Assembly: GCA_036924285.1 (NCBI GenBank)
Contig: JAYKYS010000018.1
Coordinates: forward strand, 1,860,001-1,924,000
Length of the DNA stretch: 64,000 bases
Source of the DNA: Asterella californica
Lineage: Eukaryota > Streptophyta > Marchantiopsida > Marchantiales > Aytoniaceae
Reading direction: 5' to 3'
Shown here: positions 47,954 through 58,603 of the stretch, one piece after another
Layout: each line of letters begins with the position of its first letter
Position numbering within the stretch: position 1 is the stretch's first letter
Notes under the pieces: generated by a model
What the model saw: only the letters and a program-made list of their open reading frames with translations
What the model was told of the DNA's origin: nothing
Database searches by the model: none
Position numbers and translations under genes: made by a program

Positions 47954-48169
47954 TCAGAGCAAGATGTAGACAGTAAGATCCCAAACAGCGTCGTAAGTGA
48001 CAATGAGAAGAATGATAGGATTCGGAGTAGCCATCATCGCAGTCATAAACGACTCTCCTCAATGAGATATCATAAATACTCGAAAATGATCCCACGGCAG
48101 ACAATGGATCTTAATGACGAATGAATGTGCAAGTGGAAGATCAGGAGCACGCAAAGACTCTCCGTTCAT
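47954..48169 (-). pseudogene. Small conserved LTR ORF a (71 codons), copy 1, one stop
   Basis: The frame from ATG at 48,169 to TGA at 47,954 has 71 codons, broken only by a TGA at codon 37 (48,059-48,061). It starts MNGESLRAPDLPLAHSF and ends VWDLTVYILL. It aligns without gaps to the intact frame at 59,697-59,912 (about 31 of 71 identical). It lies about 110 bp after a TATA box, so it would be the first ORF of an LTR-driven transcript, followed by ORF b. Confidence 0.55.
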
Positions 48170-48271
48170 ACCTACCACTCGCACTGCCGCTTACTTCATC
48201 CGATGATATTGATCACACTCACACTAAGCTTGAATACTCCACACCCTATATCCCAAGCTCCGCGCACCTCT

Positions 48272-48281
48272 CTTCTTATAC
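48272..48281 (-). promoter_or_regulatory. TATA box of the LTR ORF pair, copy 1
   Basis: The minus strand reads TGTATAAGAA about 110 bp before ORF a. The second copy has GTATAAAATGG at the same distance. Confidence 0.5.
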
Positions 48282-48465
48282 ATCAACCTCGCATGTGACG
48301 ACAAGAGTACTATCCTTATCCTCACTCAGTGAAGAGTACACGGATCGTCCATGTGGAGCTTTATCTTTTGACACGATAAGGTCCCAATGGTTCCTCAACA
48401 CCAAACATGTACGATAAAGATATGTGGTGGTTTCACACCCTAGCCAATCCACAACACGACAGCGG

Positions 48466-48867
48466 TTAGGTTGGTACCGGACCATCCCTGTAACGTACCT
48501 TTGAATAAAATTGACAGTGCAAGCATGAATTCACAAAGTTCACCACATCTTGATAAAGTCCTCTCCACCAGTATCTCTCCTTCAACTTTGTATAGGTAGC
48601 CCAAGCTCCTCGATGTCCGACCCACAAGGTGTCATGAAACTCCTTCATCAACTGTTGCTTGGTCTGCAAATAATCTATAACTCGCAAAAGTGCTCCATCT
48701 CTTCTCTTTAGACGCTTCCAAAGATATCCATCTCGCAACAAGTAATCATATGCCTTCCTTCTTATCTCTCTGAACTCTGCATCACTTAAACTCTCCCGCC
48801 TGTTTAAGGAACTCAGAAAGAACCCAATGTTACGTAACCTTCCCGTGTAGAGCTCCTCTCTGAACGG
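48466..48867 (-). pseudogene. Outer element: integrase zinc-binding domain
   Basis: The minus frame reads SLNRRESLSDAEFREIRRKAY, DGYLWKRLKRRDG, then the HHCC zinc site: EFHDTLWVGHRGAW and NSCLHCQFYSKV. It is cut on both sides: by the gag-only insert at 48,867 and by the solo-LTR-like unit at 48,466. The frame is open across this piece. Confidence 0.88.
48864..48867 (+). repeat. Target duplication ACGG of the gag-only element
   Basis: ACGG precedes TGTCGTGTCGG and recurs at 54,039-54,042 after CACGACA, in the outer element's pol. Confidence 0.75.
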
Positions 48868-50883
48868 TGTCGTGTCGGATTTGGCGTGAAGGATGTCCAA
48901 GAAAACACGAGGTTCCTGGCTGTGGAGATGTTGTGTGCTGAAACAGAGACAAGACAGAGAAAAACAACCACCAAAATGAATGCTGCGATATATACCAACT
49001 CCAAATGTATGTACACTGCCGGTTCTTTCTCCTAAGAGCACATAACTGAAAAACAGACCAGAGCGGTCTGTAACATGCTTCAAAGCCCTTAAAAACAACC
49101 CCTGATTCTCAACCCTGATCCAAAAACACCAAAACGTAGCTCAAAGCAAGAGAAACTTCTTTTGCTAACAAGCAGAGCCACAGCAGTATCACGCGATCTA
49201 AACTCAAGTTCAAACCACATCCATGTACAAGTTCTTAGCTAAAGCTAGCTACCACAAGCTGTATATAGCCAACCAGAACTCTAATGAACTGAAAAGAGCA
49301 AAACTCATAGCGAAGAAACTGAAAAAGACCTATCTGTGGACTTTCTCCTATGGAGTGTCGATAGGGTCTCCTCCGCTGACTCCGTTAACCCAAGAAACCT
49401 TCAAATCCGACTCCCAACAGTCGAGATATCGCCAATTTTCGGTCGCAGGTGATCGAACCTTCAAAAACTCCTCCCCGCGGCTTAAAACCGCACACACCGC
49501 ACAAACGGATCGTCTAAACTGATATCCGTCTTCTCTGACAGATAGATCTAGCTATCCTGAACCCAACGAGACTCCAAACAAGTCGTCTGGAGTTCCCCTT
49601 GCAAAATCACGCAAGAAATTTAGTCGCAGGTTGCAAAAAACTGACGTAAATGGACTCCCTCCGGCTCAAACTCGCTCACCTCACCCAAACCAACAATCCA
49701 ATCCACGTATTGTCTTCTCCTAGGCGTAGATGAAGACTTCCTGGTCGCATAGGCACCAAGAACGAAGAGCTTGGCACATCGATCGCAAAAAACAACCCAA
49801 TTTTAGATCGTAGGCGATGAAAAACCTGACGCAAGCGCTTCCCTGCGAGCCAATTTCACTCAGAACTCCTAAACCGTCCGATGAAACTTGGTATCGTCTT
49901 CAATTTCCTGTAGAACTCGGTGTTCTGATCCCGATGGATCCAAGGACAGCAAGTTTAGACTCTGGAACGGCGCGAACGGTCCAACTCTCCTTCACAGATA
50001 ATTGAAATCTTCAAATCTCCTTCCTACGTCTCAATTTCTCTCAGTACACATCCTCCGACCCATCTCTTCAAGAACCATCTTAACCTACACGTAGCCTGCA
50101 CAGATTTGAACCCAACGACGCCTTGCGCGTTTGCATTGGACCTCCAAATCTCCCGCATCGTCCGTTGACAAGTCGCAGATACAAGCAAGCCCCTTAAGTA
50201 GCCCCCTTGTATGAGTCTCTGTACGTACGAAGTTCTCTCCATAATAATGAAGCAGGTCCTTTGCGTCTTTGATATAACGCCTAAAGTCTCAAATACCCAC
50301 TCAGCAAGTAACTAGGGTCTAGCTTGATTTTGCCTTCTTTCGAATCGCATAACTTCTTCACTAGATGTCCAAACGAAGTAAACAAGATGCCCATGGAAAG
50401 CTGACAACAAGCTCTACCCGTCTATGTGATGAAAGTGAAGATCCGAAGTTGTGCCAAAAGCCCGTAAGCTGAGGTCTAGCTTGTTTTCTCCATCTTTTGA
50501 ATCTTGTAACTTCTCCACTAGACGTCCAAACGAAGTAGATGAAGTGCCTATGGAGTGTTGACAAAGAGCTCTATCCACTGATGCGATGAAAGCGAAAATC
50601 CAAAGTTGTGCCAAAAGTCCATAAGCTAGGACCTAGCTTGTTTTCTCCATCTTTCGAGTCTTGTAACTTCTCCACTAGGCGTCCAAACGAAGTAGACAAA
50701 GTGTCTATGGAGTGTTGACAAAGAGCTCTATCTACTGTCGCGATGAAAGCGAAAATCCGAAGTTGTGCCAAAAGCCCGTAAGCTGGGGCCTAGCTTGCTT
50801 TTCTCACTTTCCTTCATGAGCGTCTTTGAAGCAATAAGCATCAAAATTTGAATTTCAGATAGGAGCCGGTCCACGACACGACA
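48868..50883 (-). repeat. 3' LTR (2,016 bp) of the gag-only element
   Basis: It is bounded by TGTCGTG and CACGACA. It shares about 0.5 kb at the left and 0.2 kb at the right with 53,331-54,038. The intervening ~1.3 kb, including the 157-bp repeats, is absent from the other LTR. Confidence 0.85.
50317..50795 (+). repeat. 157-bp tandem repeat, three copies plus a partial
   Basis: Units begin at 50,317, 50,474, 50,631 and (partial) 50,788, each starting near CTAGCTTG and containing CGTCCAAACGAAGTAGA. It lies within the long LTR only. The short LTR keeps one partial unit. Confidence 0.92.
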
Positions 50884-51571
50884 TCCACCCCCTCCAAACT
50901 TGTGCATCCTCCGGTATGCACCAGAGATACCAACCAAGGAGTGGACCGGCACGCACACTCGTTCTCATGTTGTCATCCTCCCTCCCATTTCAATCAACCT
51001 CATCCTCAAGTCTGCAACTTGATCGCCATCTTGAAATTGCAACTTGGTCATGATCCCCCTTAGATTCATGCTCATCGCATCTCTCCTCCAACCTATCATC
51101 CAATCACCCTCTCTAAATCTACACATCTTTCAATATGCGAAAACATAGAAAGAATAACCCATCATACCATAGAAATATCTTCCATCCGTCTTGTAGAACC
51201 TCACCGTAGAGATTTGTGATCCAAATGTCATAGTAGACATCATCCATCCTCCCAATCATCACCGCATATTCTGACAATAACCCTCAATCTCAAGTATGTA
51301 CGTTTCATCGTATGTATCCAACTCTTCTTTTTTGTTTTCAAAAATGAACCACACTGCTGCAACCAAAATCCTCAATCGCAACCGTCATTGTCTCGCTGTA
51401 CAATGATATCTTCTTCAACCATCATCCTCTCTATACAATGGTATCTTCTTCAACCGTCATCCTATCTGATCTCTTCTTCTGAAAATCTTTACAACCTTCC
51501 AAACATCATTCTCTCAACCCAAATCACCTTCAGCAATGGCTTCTCCCTTGTATCCCTGCCATCTTTACCCA

Positions 51572-53000
51572 TCATCTTATATCCGCAGCCTTGAAACCAT
51601 CTGTCCACTCTCGTTCACCCTCAACAGGTCGTTTGTCCTTGATGATGTCAATGTTGACATCATGGACTTCTCTTGTAGCTGCACCTAAGACCTCCCGTGA
51701 AATGAACCCAACCTTTGCATCTCGAATGCACTCCTCCCAACCCCCCTTCACATCCATCATTGTATCAATAACTGGTTGTTGTATGTTTGCAACCAGATCA
51801 ACCATGTCCACTGTCTGCACCCCAACCATTTCCTCCGGTTGTGAAGGATCGTCCTCCATTGCTTGTTCAGGAAGAACAGTTTCTTGTTGAATCTTATCCT
51901 CCCCAACTTGCTTCTCTGAAGAGGTCTCTTCTTGTCCCTTCTTCTCGCTCTGCATCGTGGATGCAGTATTAAACTTGAGCTCGCTTGGATCCACATGCTC
52001 ATTCGAATCATCCATATGGAGATCATGCTCAATCTCCTCCACCCTAGCACCATAACTTGTAGATTCGTCTTGCTATAAGTGCATGTGCCGTAAGGTAATC
52101 ATCCACAAACTTCTTCATCCTCCTTTATCAACGTTGGCTTGAAGGAGAGTACCCGAACTTCTGAATGCAACTTTTCCATCCTCCCAAAAAATAACCTCAC
52201 GTTGCAAAGACTCTGCAAAGTCGATGCAATCGTCTCGTTGATGATCAGTACCATCACACCACACGCACTGATGTACCCAAGTTGGTCCGGATACAAGCAC
52301 CGTCTTGGTCGTCGATCCCTTACTCTCCAACCTAGTAACCTTAGCTTGTAGATCTCGCATCTTTTGCTGTAGGTCTTCGATGGTTGGATCTTTCTCCCCT
52401 ACAATCATAATTGGAGGTTGAACCTCAGATACTACTCGAACTGATGTAGTCAGCGATGCAGATGTCAACCTTGCAACTCTTTCCCTTGTATGTCTCCAGA
52501 CAAGAAGCTCAACCGCTTCATGCACAACCTCTCAATTCCTTGTCAGCCCTTCTTCTTCCTCCCCATCCTCCAAAAGTAGCTCCAACCGCTCTTGCCATGG
52601 TTCATCAGCAGCTTGAAGAAACAACTCTGTCTTGTACGTCTCCAAGGTTAGCTTGTCCACCCGAGATAGTTGAGAGAACTGTCTCTCAAACTCCTTTAAC
52701 ATCTCTATAGGCTGTAAACCCTTGCTAGGTTTATTGACTCATTCCAAAAATGATTTTCTTGTTACTCGATCTGAGTTTCCCAAGAATATTCTTCCACCAA
52801 CGCATGTGAAAATGTATCCCAGTTTCTCCTAAAATGCTTTGTTAGACCTTTCACATGCTCCCTTATCTCAAGCACCGCAGCGAAAGTCTCGATCATCTCC
52901 TTCTCCGATACCTGATCCAAATCCATCTCCGTCTTGTAACATCTCAAGTACTTTGAGATGTCTTCTCCATCAAACAGATCGAGCTTGTCGATCATCCTTC
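51572..53000 (-). pseudogene. Gag of the non-autonomous element
   Basis: The minus frames give a capsid-like region (52,995-52,762: FDGEDISKYLRCYKTEMDL, LTKHFRRNWDTF), then a zinc knuckle in 52,525-52,115 (CVWCDGTDHQRDDC). A long acidic stretch follows in the same frame (52,042-51,572), ending GFISREVLGAATREVHD. The first piece is in another frame, and a stop lies at 52,115. The gag would form particles carrying element RNA. It ends at the polypurine side without any protease. Confidence 0.75.
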
Positions 53001-53307
53001 GAAGCGCCTTCGTCCCAAAGTCTCCTTTTGTTGGTTCCCTTGCTCTTGTCCCAAAAACAAAGTGAAGGCTTCAAACAAACGTGCAGTGTGCTGCATCCAA
53101 CTGCACCCCTAGTATCCTCTCCGATCCATCCATCTCGTCCATAGTCATGGCTCGTCTTATCCTCCCATGCTCCCATGATCCCAACCGTCTACAAATCCAT
53201 CATCCCAGGTCCGCAACATCCTCCCGAACAACAGTATCCATCCTCATCCTCGTTCATGATTGTTGATCTCCTCTTCCAGTTCAAACACAAAAATCTCCAT
53301 CCCAGAC

Positions 53308-53326
53308 CTTCACGTCGAGTTCACCA
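53308..53326 (-). promoter_or_regulatory. Primer-binding site of the gag-only element
   Basis: On minus, TGGTGAACTCGACG starts four bases after the 5' LTR end. The outer element has a similar TGGTG-type start at the same place. I could not assign the tRNA. Confidence 0.4.
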
Positions 53327-53330
53327 TCGA

Positions 53331-54038
53331 TGTCGTGTCGGATTTTGCGTGAAAGATGTCTAGGAAAACGCAAGGTTCTGATTGTGGAGATGTTGTGTGC
53401 TGAAACAGAGACAAGACAGAAAAAAATAACCACGAAAACGAACGATGCGATATATACCCACTCCAAATGTATGTACACTGCCGGTTCTTTCTCCTAAGAG
53501 CACAAAACTGAAAAACAGAACAGAGCGGTCTGTAATCTGCTTCAAAGCCCTTAAAAAAACCTTTGATTCTCAACCCTGACCTAAAAACACCGAAGCGTAG
53601 CTCAAAGTAAGAGAAACTTCTCTTTGCTAACAAGCAGAGCCACAGCAGTATCATGCGATCTAAACTCAAGTCCAAACCACATCCATGTACAAGTTCTTAG
53701 CTAAAGCTAGCTACCACAAGCTGTATATAGCCAACCAGAACTCTAATGAACTGAAAAGAGCAAAATCCGTAGCGAAGAAACCAAAAAACGTCTATCTGTG
53801 GACTTCCTCCTTTCGCCGAACGGACTTCAGATGGCGTCCAAACGAAGTAGACAAAGTGTCTATGGAGTGTTGACAAAGAGCTCTATCCACTGATGCGATG
53901 AAAGCAAAAATCCGAAGTTGTGCCAAAAGCCCGTAAGCTGGGGCCTAGCTTGCTTTTCTCACTTTCTTCCATGAGCGTCTTTGGAGCGATAAGCATCAAA
54001 ATTTGAATTTCATATAGAAGCCGGTCCACGACACGACA
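53331..54038 (-). repeat. 5' LTR (708 bp) of the gag-only element, internally deleted
   Basis: The ends match the other LTR. The jump relative to it occurs near 53,830, where sequence similar to about 49,350 passes directly into a unit of the 157-bp repeat. Confidence 0.85.
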
Positions 54039-54075
54039 ACGGCTCCAAGTCCGTAGCCCGTTGATTAACTTGACA

Positions 54076-54551
54076 CTAAGTATCCTTTCTCTCCTCTTCC
54101 TCAGCTTCTGAAAACATGACATCCTCATCTACAAATCGAGCCTTTGACAACATATATGCGACCACATTCTCCTTTTCTTTTATATGCTTCAGCTCTGGAT
54201 TCAAGCTTCTAATATAGGCAATCCAATGTAACATTGCTATGTATGGCGTGTTGCAGTTGGATATCATGCCTAGTAGAGATAGACAATCCGTTTCTAAGAC
54301 TACATGAGCACCAATCAGAAACTCACGGTCTGTCTTCATCGCTGTCACTGCTCTCCACAACTCACCTGAGGATAGTCTCGTTGCCTGTCTGTCAAGATCT
54401 TAGCTCCAAACATAGAGATAAACCGTATATCATCCGCATCATCTTGACCTATTATCCAGCCAATCGTCTTTGGACTAGTATCTACCGTGACAATGACAGA
54501 TCTCTCACACCCATAGTCTACTCTTCTCTCTTGCTCCTTCAGTCTATTCAT
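54076..54551 (-). pseudogene. Outer element: RNase H
   Basis: Two frames on minus: VDYGCERSVIVTVDTSPKTIGW (first catalytic Asp region) and LIGAHVVLETDCLSLLGMIS with LHWIAYIRSLNPELKHIKEK. This is the Ty3-type RNase H that removes RNA from the hybrid. It is frameshifted near 54,355 and cut at 54,042 by the gag-only insert. Confidence 0.82.
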
Positions 54552-54707
54552 AGCTTCTCGATGGACTGAGGTTCATATAAACCTCCTACCCTTCCTCAGT
54601 AATGCATATAAAGGCTCAGCAACATGAGCATAATGAGGAATGGATAAATAAAATACACAAGCACTTAGAAAGCGTCGAACCTCCGTATATTCTTACAGTC
54701 TGTCATC

Positions 54708-55543
54708 CTACCTATGGCTTCGACCTTCTCCGAGTTTGATCGTCTTATGCATCGCATTCTGCATATGAGTCACCGAGTTCGTCGCTCCTTGTGGAAGAGT
54801 ACACATCCGCATCGATCCCAAGGGCGTACGCATAGTAGTTAGATCTCCACTCTCTACAGCCAGCTGGAACTGATCATAACCAGAATATAGATCTCCTATT
54901 GAATAGATAGCTCTCCCTGCAAATGCCTCCGCTACCTCCTCAATCACATGACCCGTCCCAACGTTACGAATGATTACGTTATTCGCAGGCTATAGGTCTT
55001 GAATAAAACGCAAAGCTCCTGACTTCTTGGGTACAGTGAACCACTTGCTAGAATACGGCTCCATAGACGGCTCAAGTATCCCCATCTGTACCTTCTCTTT
55101 CAACAACTCGATGAGTTTAGGCAACAAAGCATGAGGAACTGGCATCGATTTCAAGTTCCAAGGCACATGAGGGATTGTGAATATAACCATAAGCGCTATA
55201 ATTTTTGGGTCCACACAACCTATTTCCTCTGCTGAAAATGAGAATGCTTTACCATGATCCATTATCATCTGCTCAAACACCGTCTTCTCAACCTCAGTCA
55301 AGAAATCACCCCTCCTATCTGGAGCTCTTTCAACGTCTCCTCAGTAAACTGATGTCCTACTCGTCTATGATCACGTAATATAGACTCAGTCCTCACTAAT
55401 TGTACTTGCTGCTGGGAGTTAGCAGGTAGTTGAGTTGCTACCGGTCTCACTTTTTTCAATACAGATTTGTATTTCGCATGGGCGTCTGCTTCCTGAGGGA
55501 GTGCACACCAACAAACGGCTTCTCTTCCCTCACTATTATGCAT
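54708..55543 (-). pseudogene. Outer element: reverse transcriptase, catalytic centre lost
   Basis: RT motifs on minus are LLKEKVQMGILEPSMEPYSS, WFTVPKKSGALRFIQDL, IYSIGDLYSGYDQFQL and RTPLGSMRMCTLPQGATNSV. The expected xxDD catalytic motif just downstream is absent: the sequence jumps to RRFLSACVFYLSIPHY-type connection text near 54,700. The first part (55,543-55,298) is in a different frame. It cannot synthesise DNA. Confidence 0.85.
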
Positions 55544-56302
55544 CAGATGAGGAAAGAACTACACATACCTAACAACCTCCTCATATATGCATCGAGAGTG
55601 GATAGAGATCACCGTCATACTATCTTTCCTTTCCATCAATCTATTCACACTGTCCAACCAACCAACAACTGACTGTACAGACATAAACTCTTCAAACAAG
55701 CCAGAAACCACTTCGTCTTCCGACAGAACCCTTACACGCCACAACTCTGATATCTGTTTCACCATCCATTTTTTTGTATTTTCTCCCATATCTTCAACTC
55801 TTGTAAATCGACTCCACCCATCTGCCTCAAACATCAGCAATCCAGATTGCCAACTCTGTACACTACACCTGTCTCCAGACCTTTGTACATGTCTCGCTTC
55901 CAACTCTGACGGGATCTCAACAGTAGGTTCTACACCCCTATCTTCCCGCTCTACAGGAGTGGATTGCGAAAACCCTTACATCTCTTCGTCTGAGAATCTT
56001 TAAGGGTTTGTCGGTTCCGTTCATGTCTTGAACGAACCGTCAAAAACTGTACTGAATATCTGTCATCAGGACTCCAAACTCTGACATAATGAGACCCAAT
56101 CGTTCATCACCTTTGTCTCTATTCGAACAGCGGTGATGTATGGTTGACCATGACAAGAGGAGGCAGACGATTGTACAAAGAAATGCTGATCAACCTCTAC
56201 ATCTCCAATCCTTACACGTATATTGGGACAAGCTCCGTATAACTCACCCTTTTGATTATTTGCAGCACGAAGTACCCAACCATGATTTCTTTCGATTGGT
56301 CA

Positions 56303-56728
56303 CTACCCCTTCTCATACACCTCCTTGGAAATGATGTTAATCTCCGATCCGTGATCCACAAGTGCAGGTACTGGTTTAGAAAGTCCTCCAAGCCGAACCT
56401 GCGTCTCTATTGTCGCTCTTGTCCAGTGCTTCTCTTTGAAATCGCTGTCTGCGCTTGACCTATCCTCTTCAAACTCTTCGTCTTCATTCTCAATAACAGT
56501 TAGACCAGCAACCCATGCCTCATACTTATCATCTTTGAACTGATCAACACCAATAGCATCTACTGCTCCAACCATCTGACTACTTACTTGTCCAGTCAAT
56601 ACTTGTCTCTTTCTCTTCATGATGTCTATTATCAACTCATGAAATTGTCTCTTTGCGATACCAAGCACTTCACGAAAAGTAAACTCAACTCTAGCATCCA
56701 AAACTTGCATGCTGCTCCAGAACAGCAT
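56303..56728 (-). pseudogene. Outer element: protease
   Basis: The frame reads VLDARVEFTFREVLGIAKRQ, an acidic linker, and PVPALVDHGSEINIIS, where DHGS replaces the common DTG/DSG of aspartic proteases. It is separated from gag by a frame change caused by a 22-bp hairpin insertion at 56,705-56,732. Confidence 0.75.
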
Positions 56729-58538
56729 GCAAGTTTGTTGTTGTTTCGATGTCTGCCGCTAACTTGTAAGCTGGAGCTTTCTCCTTCTCCTGTGCTATAA
56801 ACCTCTTTTCCCGTACTCTATCTGTAGCAGTAGTCTCTTGTGACAAATCATGTACACCTTCCATATGATCTACTGCAGGTGGTGGAGCTGTAGAGATAGA
56901 AGGTATATCCTCTGTAGTAGGAAATCTACCAACTGGTACAAATGGTGATGGTTCCGCTGCTCTCCTCCTTGTAACCCTCCGACGGTCACTGTCCTCTGGT
57001 ACTCTTGCATCTAAATCAGAAGCATCCTGTCTTCTTTTGTCTTCGATCATGGCATCTTGTTCACCACTCGTCTCCAAAAACGCTCGAATAGAAGTTGCAT
57101 CTACTGGGTCTCTCCATCCAGTACCTCTCCTAATGCTTTCAACACCTCTCTTCATCATTTCAACTGGAACCTCAACAGTCTGCTCAACCATAGTTGGATT
57201 AGAGCACACCTCAACTCTCTCAGTATATACATCAACCTCCGCAGAACCTGCAGTCATCGCTGTAGTGTTTGCACCAGTAAGTGCTGGAAGAGAACTCCTC
57301 ATTCCTCCTCTTCCAAAATATGTGTTTAGAGGCTGCCTAGTGGCGGTTAGATACAACTTATTATTCTGATAGTTGACTACGTCCTCTCGCAAGGCAACCG
57401 CTAAGTCTTGACAATCTCCTCTGAGATGATCTGAGCTATCACACCAAATACATCTCTTGGTAAAGGTTCCTCCTACAGGTCGAGCACCTGGTGCAACGAG
57501 TCGTGGGTCTCTCCTTAAATCTGCCATCTCAACTCTCAAATCTCTCAACTGTTGAGTGAGCTCTTCAATCAGGTTATGTTGATTTCGGTTCTCAACAGGT
57601 CGTTGCTGCTGTCTAGGTCTTCTCTGTGCTGGGATAGGTACTGCAGGCGCTTGAGGAACCACTTGAGGAACCACTATATGTGCTTGGAGAATCACAATAG
57701 GTGCCTGAGGTATTATAGGAGGAGCTACAGGAACCTAAGGAGCTACTCTATGCTCTAGCAAGGTCTCTAGCTGCAGTACCATCCTACCACGACGTTGTCT
57801 AGCAAGGGTGGATACTGCTTCCTCCACTCTCCTCCAATCAGATGTAACTCCCCCTTCAGCTCCACGATCAGCCAACATAAAACAAAGTCTGTCCGCTGTG
57901 AACTCATCCAGAGCCCCTAAGAACAACTCCGTCTTCCTAGCATCCAACGTCAACCTCTCTAGACTAGAAAGCTGAGAGTACCTCTTCTCAAACTCACGAA
58001 TTATTTCATTCAATCCCAGGGAACGTCCAAGCTGACGCTCTATCCAGTCCATGAGGGTTCTTCTGATGACTCTTTCATAATCCTCTCCTAGAAACTCTTC
58101 TCTCAGTGCACGTTCAAACAGAGTCCACCCACCTAAATGTATTCTCTATAAATTTCTCACCTTCTCTCTCAGTTCAGGGACAATAGTCAACTCAAAGCTT
58201 AGAATTACCTCAACTTCATATGCCCTGACCAACTCCATCTCACCCACATACTCTCGCAAGTACCTAGTAACATCTCTTTCATCAAATCGCTCACATCTAC
58301 TCACAATTGCTTGTAACGCCTTTGTGGATTTCTCCTCAGCTCTCTCAATTGCACGCTGCTGCTGAATCAAGGCAACCAATGCTTGAAGAATCTGAGAGGT
58401 GTCTACGGCAGGCTGTGCTGCTGCTGTTGGAACCACCGTAGGTCCTCCTTGAGAGCCAATTCCATCCTGACCAAGAGTCTCTTGGATAGGAGCACCTTGA
58501 GCAGCAGCCACACCCTGTACAGCAGCACTGTGATCCAT
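56691..58538 (-). pseudogene. Outer element: gag
   Basis: One minus frame runs 58,538-56,691 with only two in-frame TAG stops (58,146-58,148 and 57,735-57,737). In order it has an Ala/Gln-rich start (MDHSAAVQGVAAAQG), a capsid region (VTRYLREYVGEMELV, FLGALDEFTADRLCFM), a Pro-rich spacer, and a zinc knuckle (CIWCDSSDHLRGDC). An Arg/Glu-rich region follows, and the frame ends after ETTTNL because of the hairpin insertion. Without that insertion it would be fused to protease, as in related elements. Confidence 0.85.
56701..56736. repeat. 14-bp perfect hairpin at the gag/protease break
   Basis: AAACTTGCATGCTG (56,701-56,714) and CAGCATGCAAGTTT (56,723-56,736) flank an 8-nt loop. Confidence 0.95.
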
Positions 58539-58582
58539 TTTCCATCCAATCTAGTCAATTCTCTAAATCAATCACCCCAATA

Positions 58583-58601
58583 GCTCTCAGTGGAAGCACC
58601 A
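58583..58601 (-). promoter_or_regulatory. Primer-binding site of the outer element
   Basis: On minus, TGGTGCTTCCACTGAGAGC begins two bases after the LTR end (GCGACA at 58,604). The matching tRNA was not identified. Confidence 0.5.
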
Positions 58602-58603
58602 GA

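Larger units (their letters stand above)
45929..48461 (-). mobile_element. Solo-LTR-like unit with two small ORFs (copy 1)
   Basis: This is a 2,533-bp insertion. In the minus sense it begins TGTCGTGTTGTGG and ends CACACTACA, flanked by GCGG. No gag or pol is present, so it is best read as a solo LTR. It carries a TATA box (about 48,281-48,272), two tandem 71-codon ORFs, an internal 177-bp tandem duplication (46,621-46,974), and a 3' part similar to 4,720-5,060. Its ends and internal order match 59,376-61,727. Confidence 0.75.
48868..54038 (-). mobile_element. Non-autonomous gag-only LTR retrotransposon
   Basis: The element has two LTRs with inverted TGTCGTG/CACGACA ends, a 4-bp target duplication, a polypurine tract (GGAGGGGGTGGA, 50,884-50,898) and a gag-like internal region only. 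Protease, RT and integrase are missing. It presumably depended on enzymes of a related autonomous element, possibly of the outer-element clade, whose gag-proximal motif it shares (FISREVLG against FTFREVLG). Confidence 0.85.

Noticed and set aside
49223..49400. Plus-strand frame MYKFLAKASYHKLYIANQN, found again at 53,685
   Set aside because: It recurs because it lies in both LTRs of the gag-only element, antisense to it. It is not conserved in the wider LTR relatives, so duplication is explained by the LTR pair.
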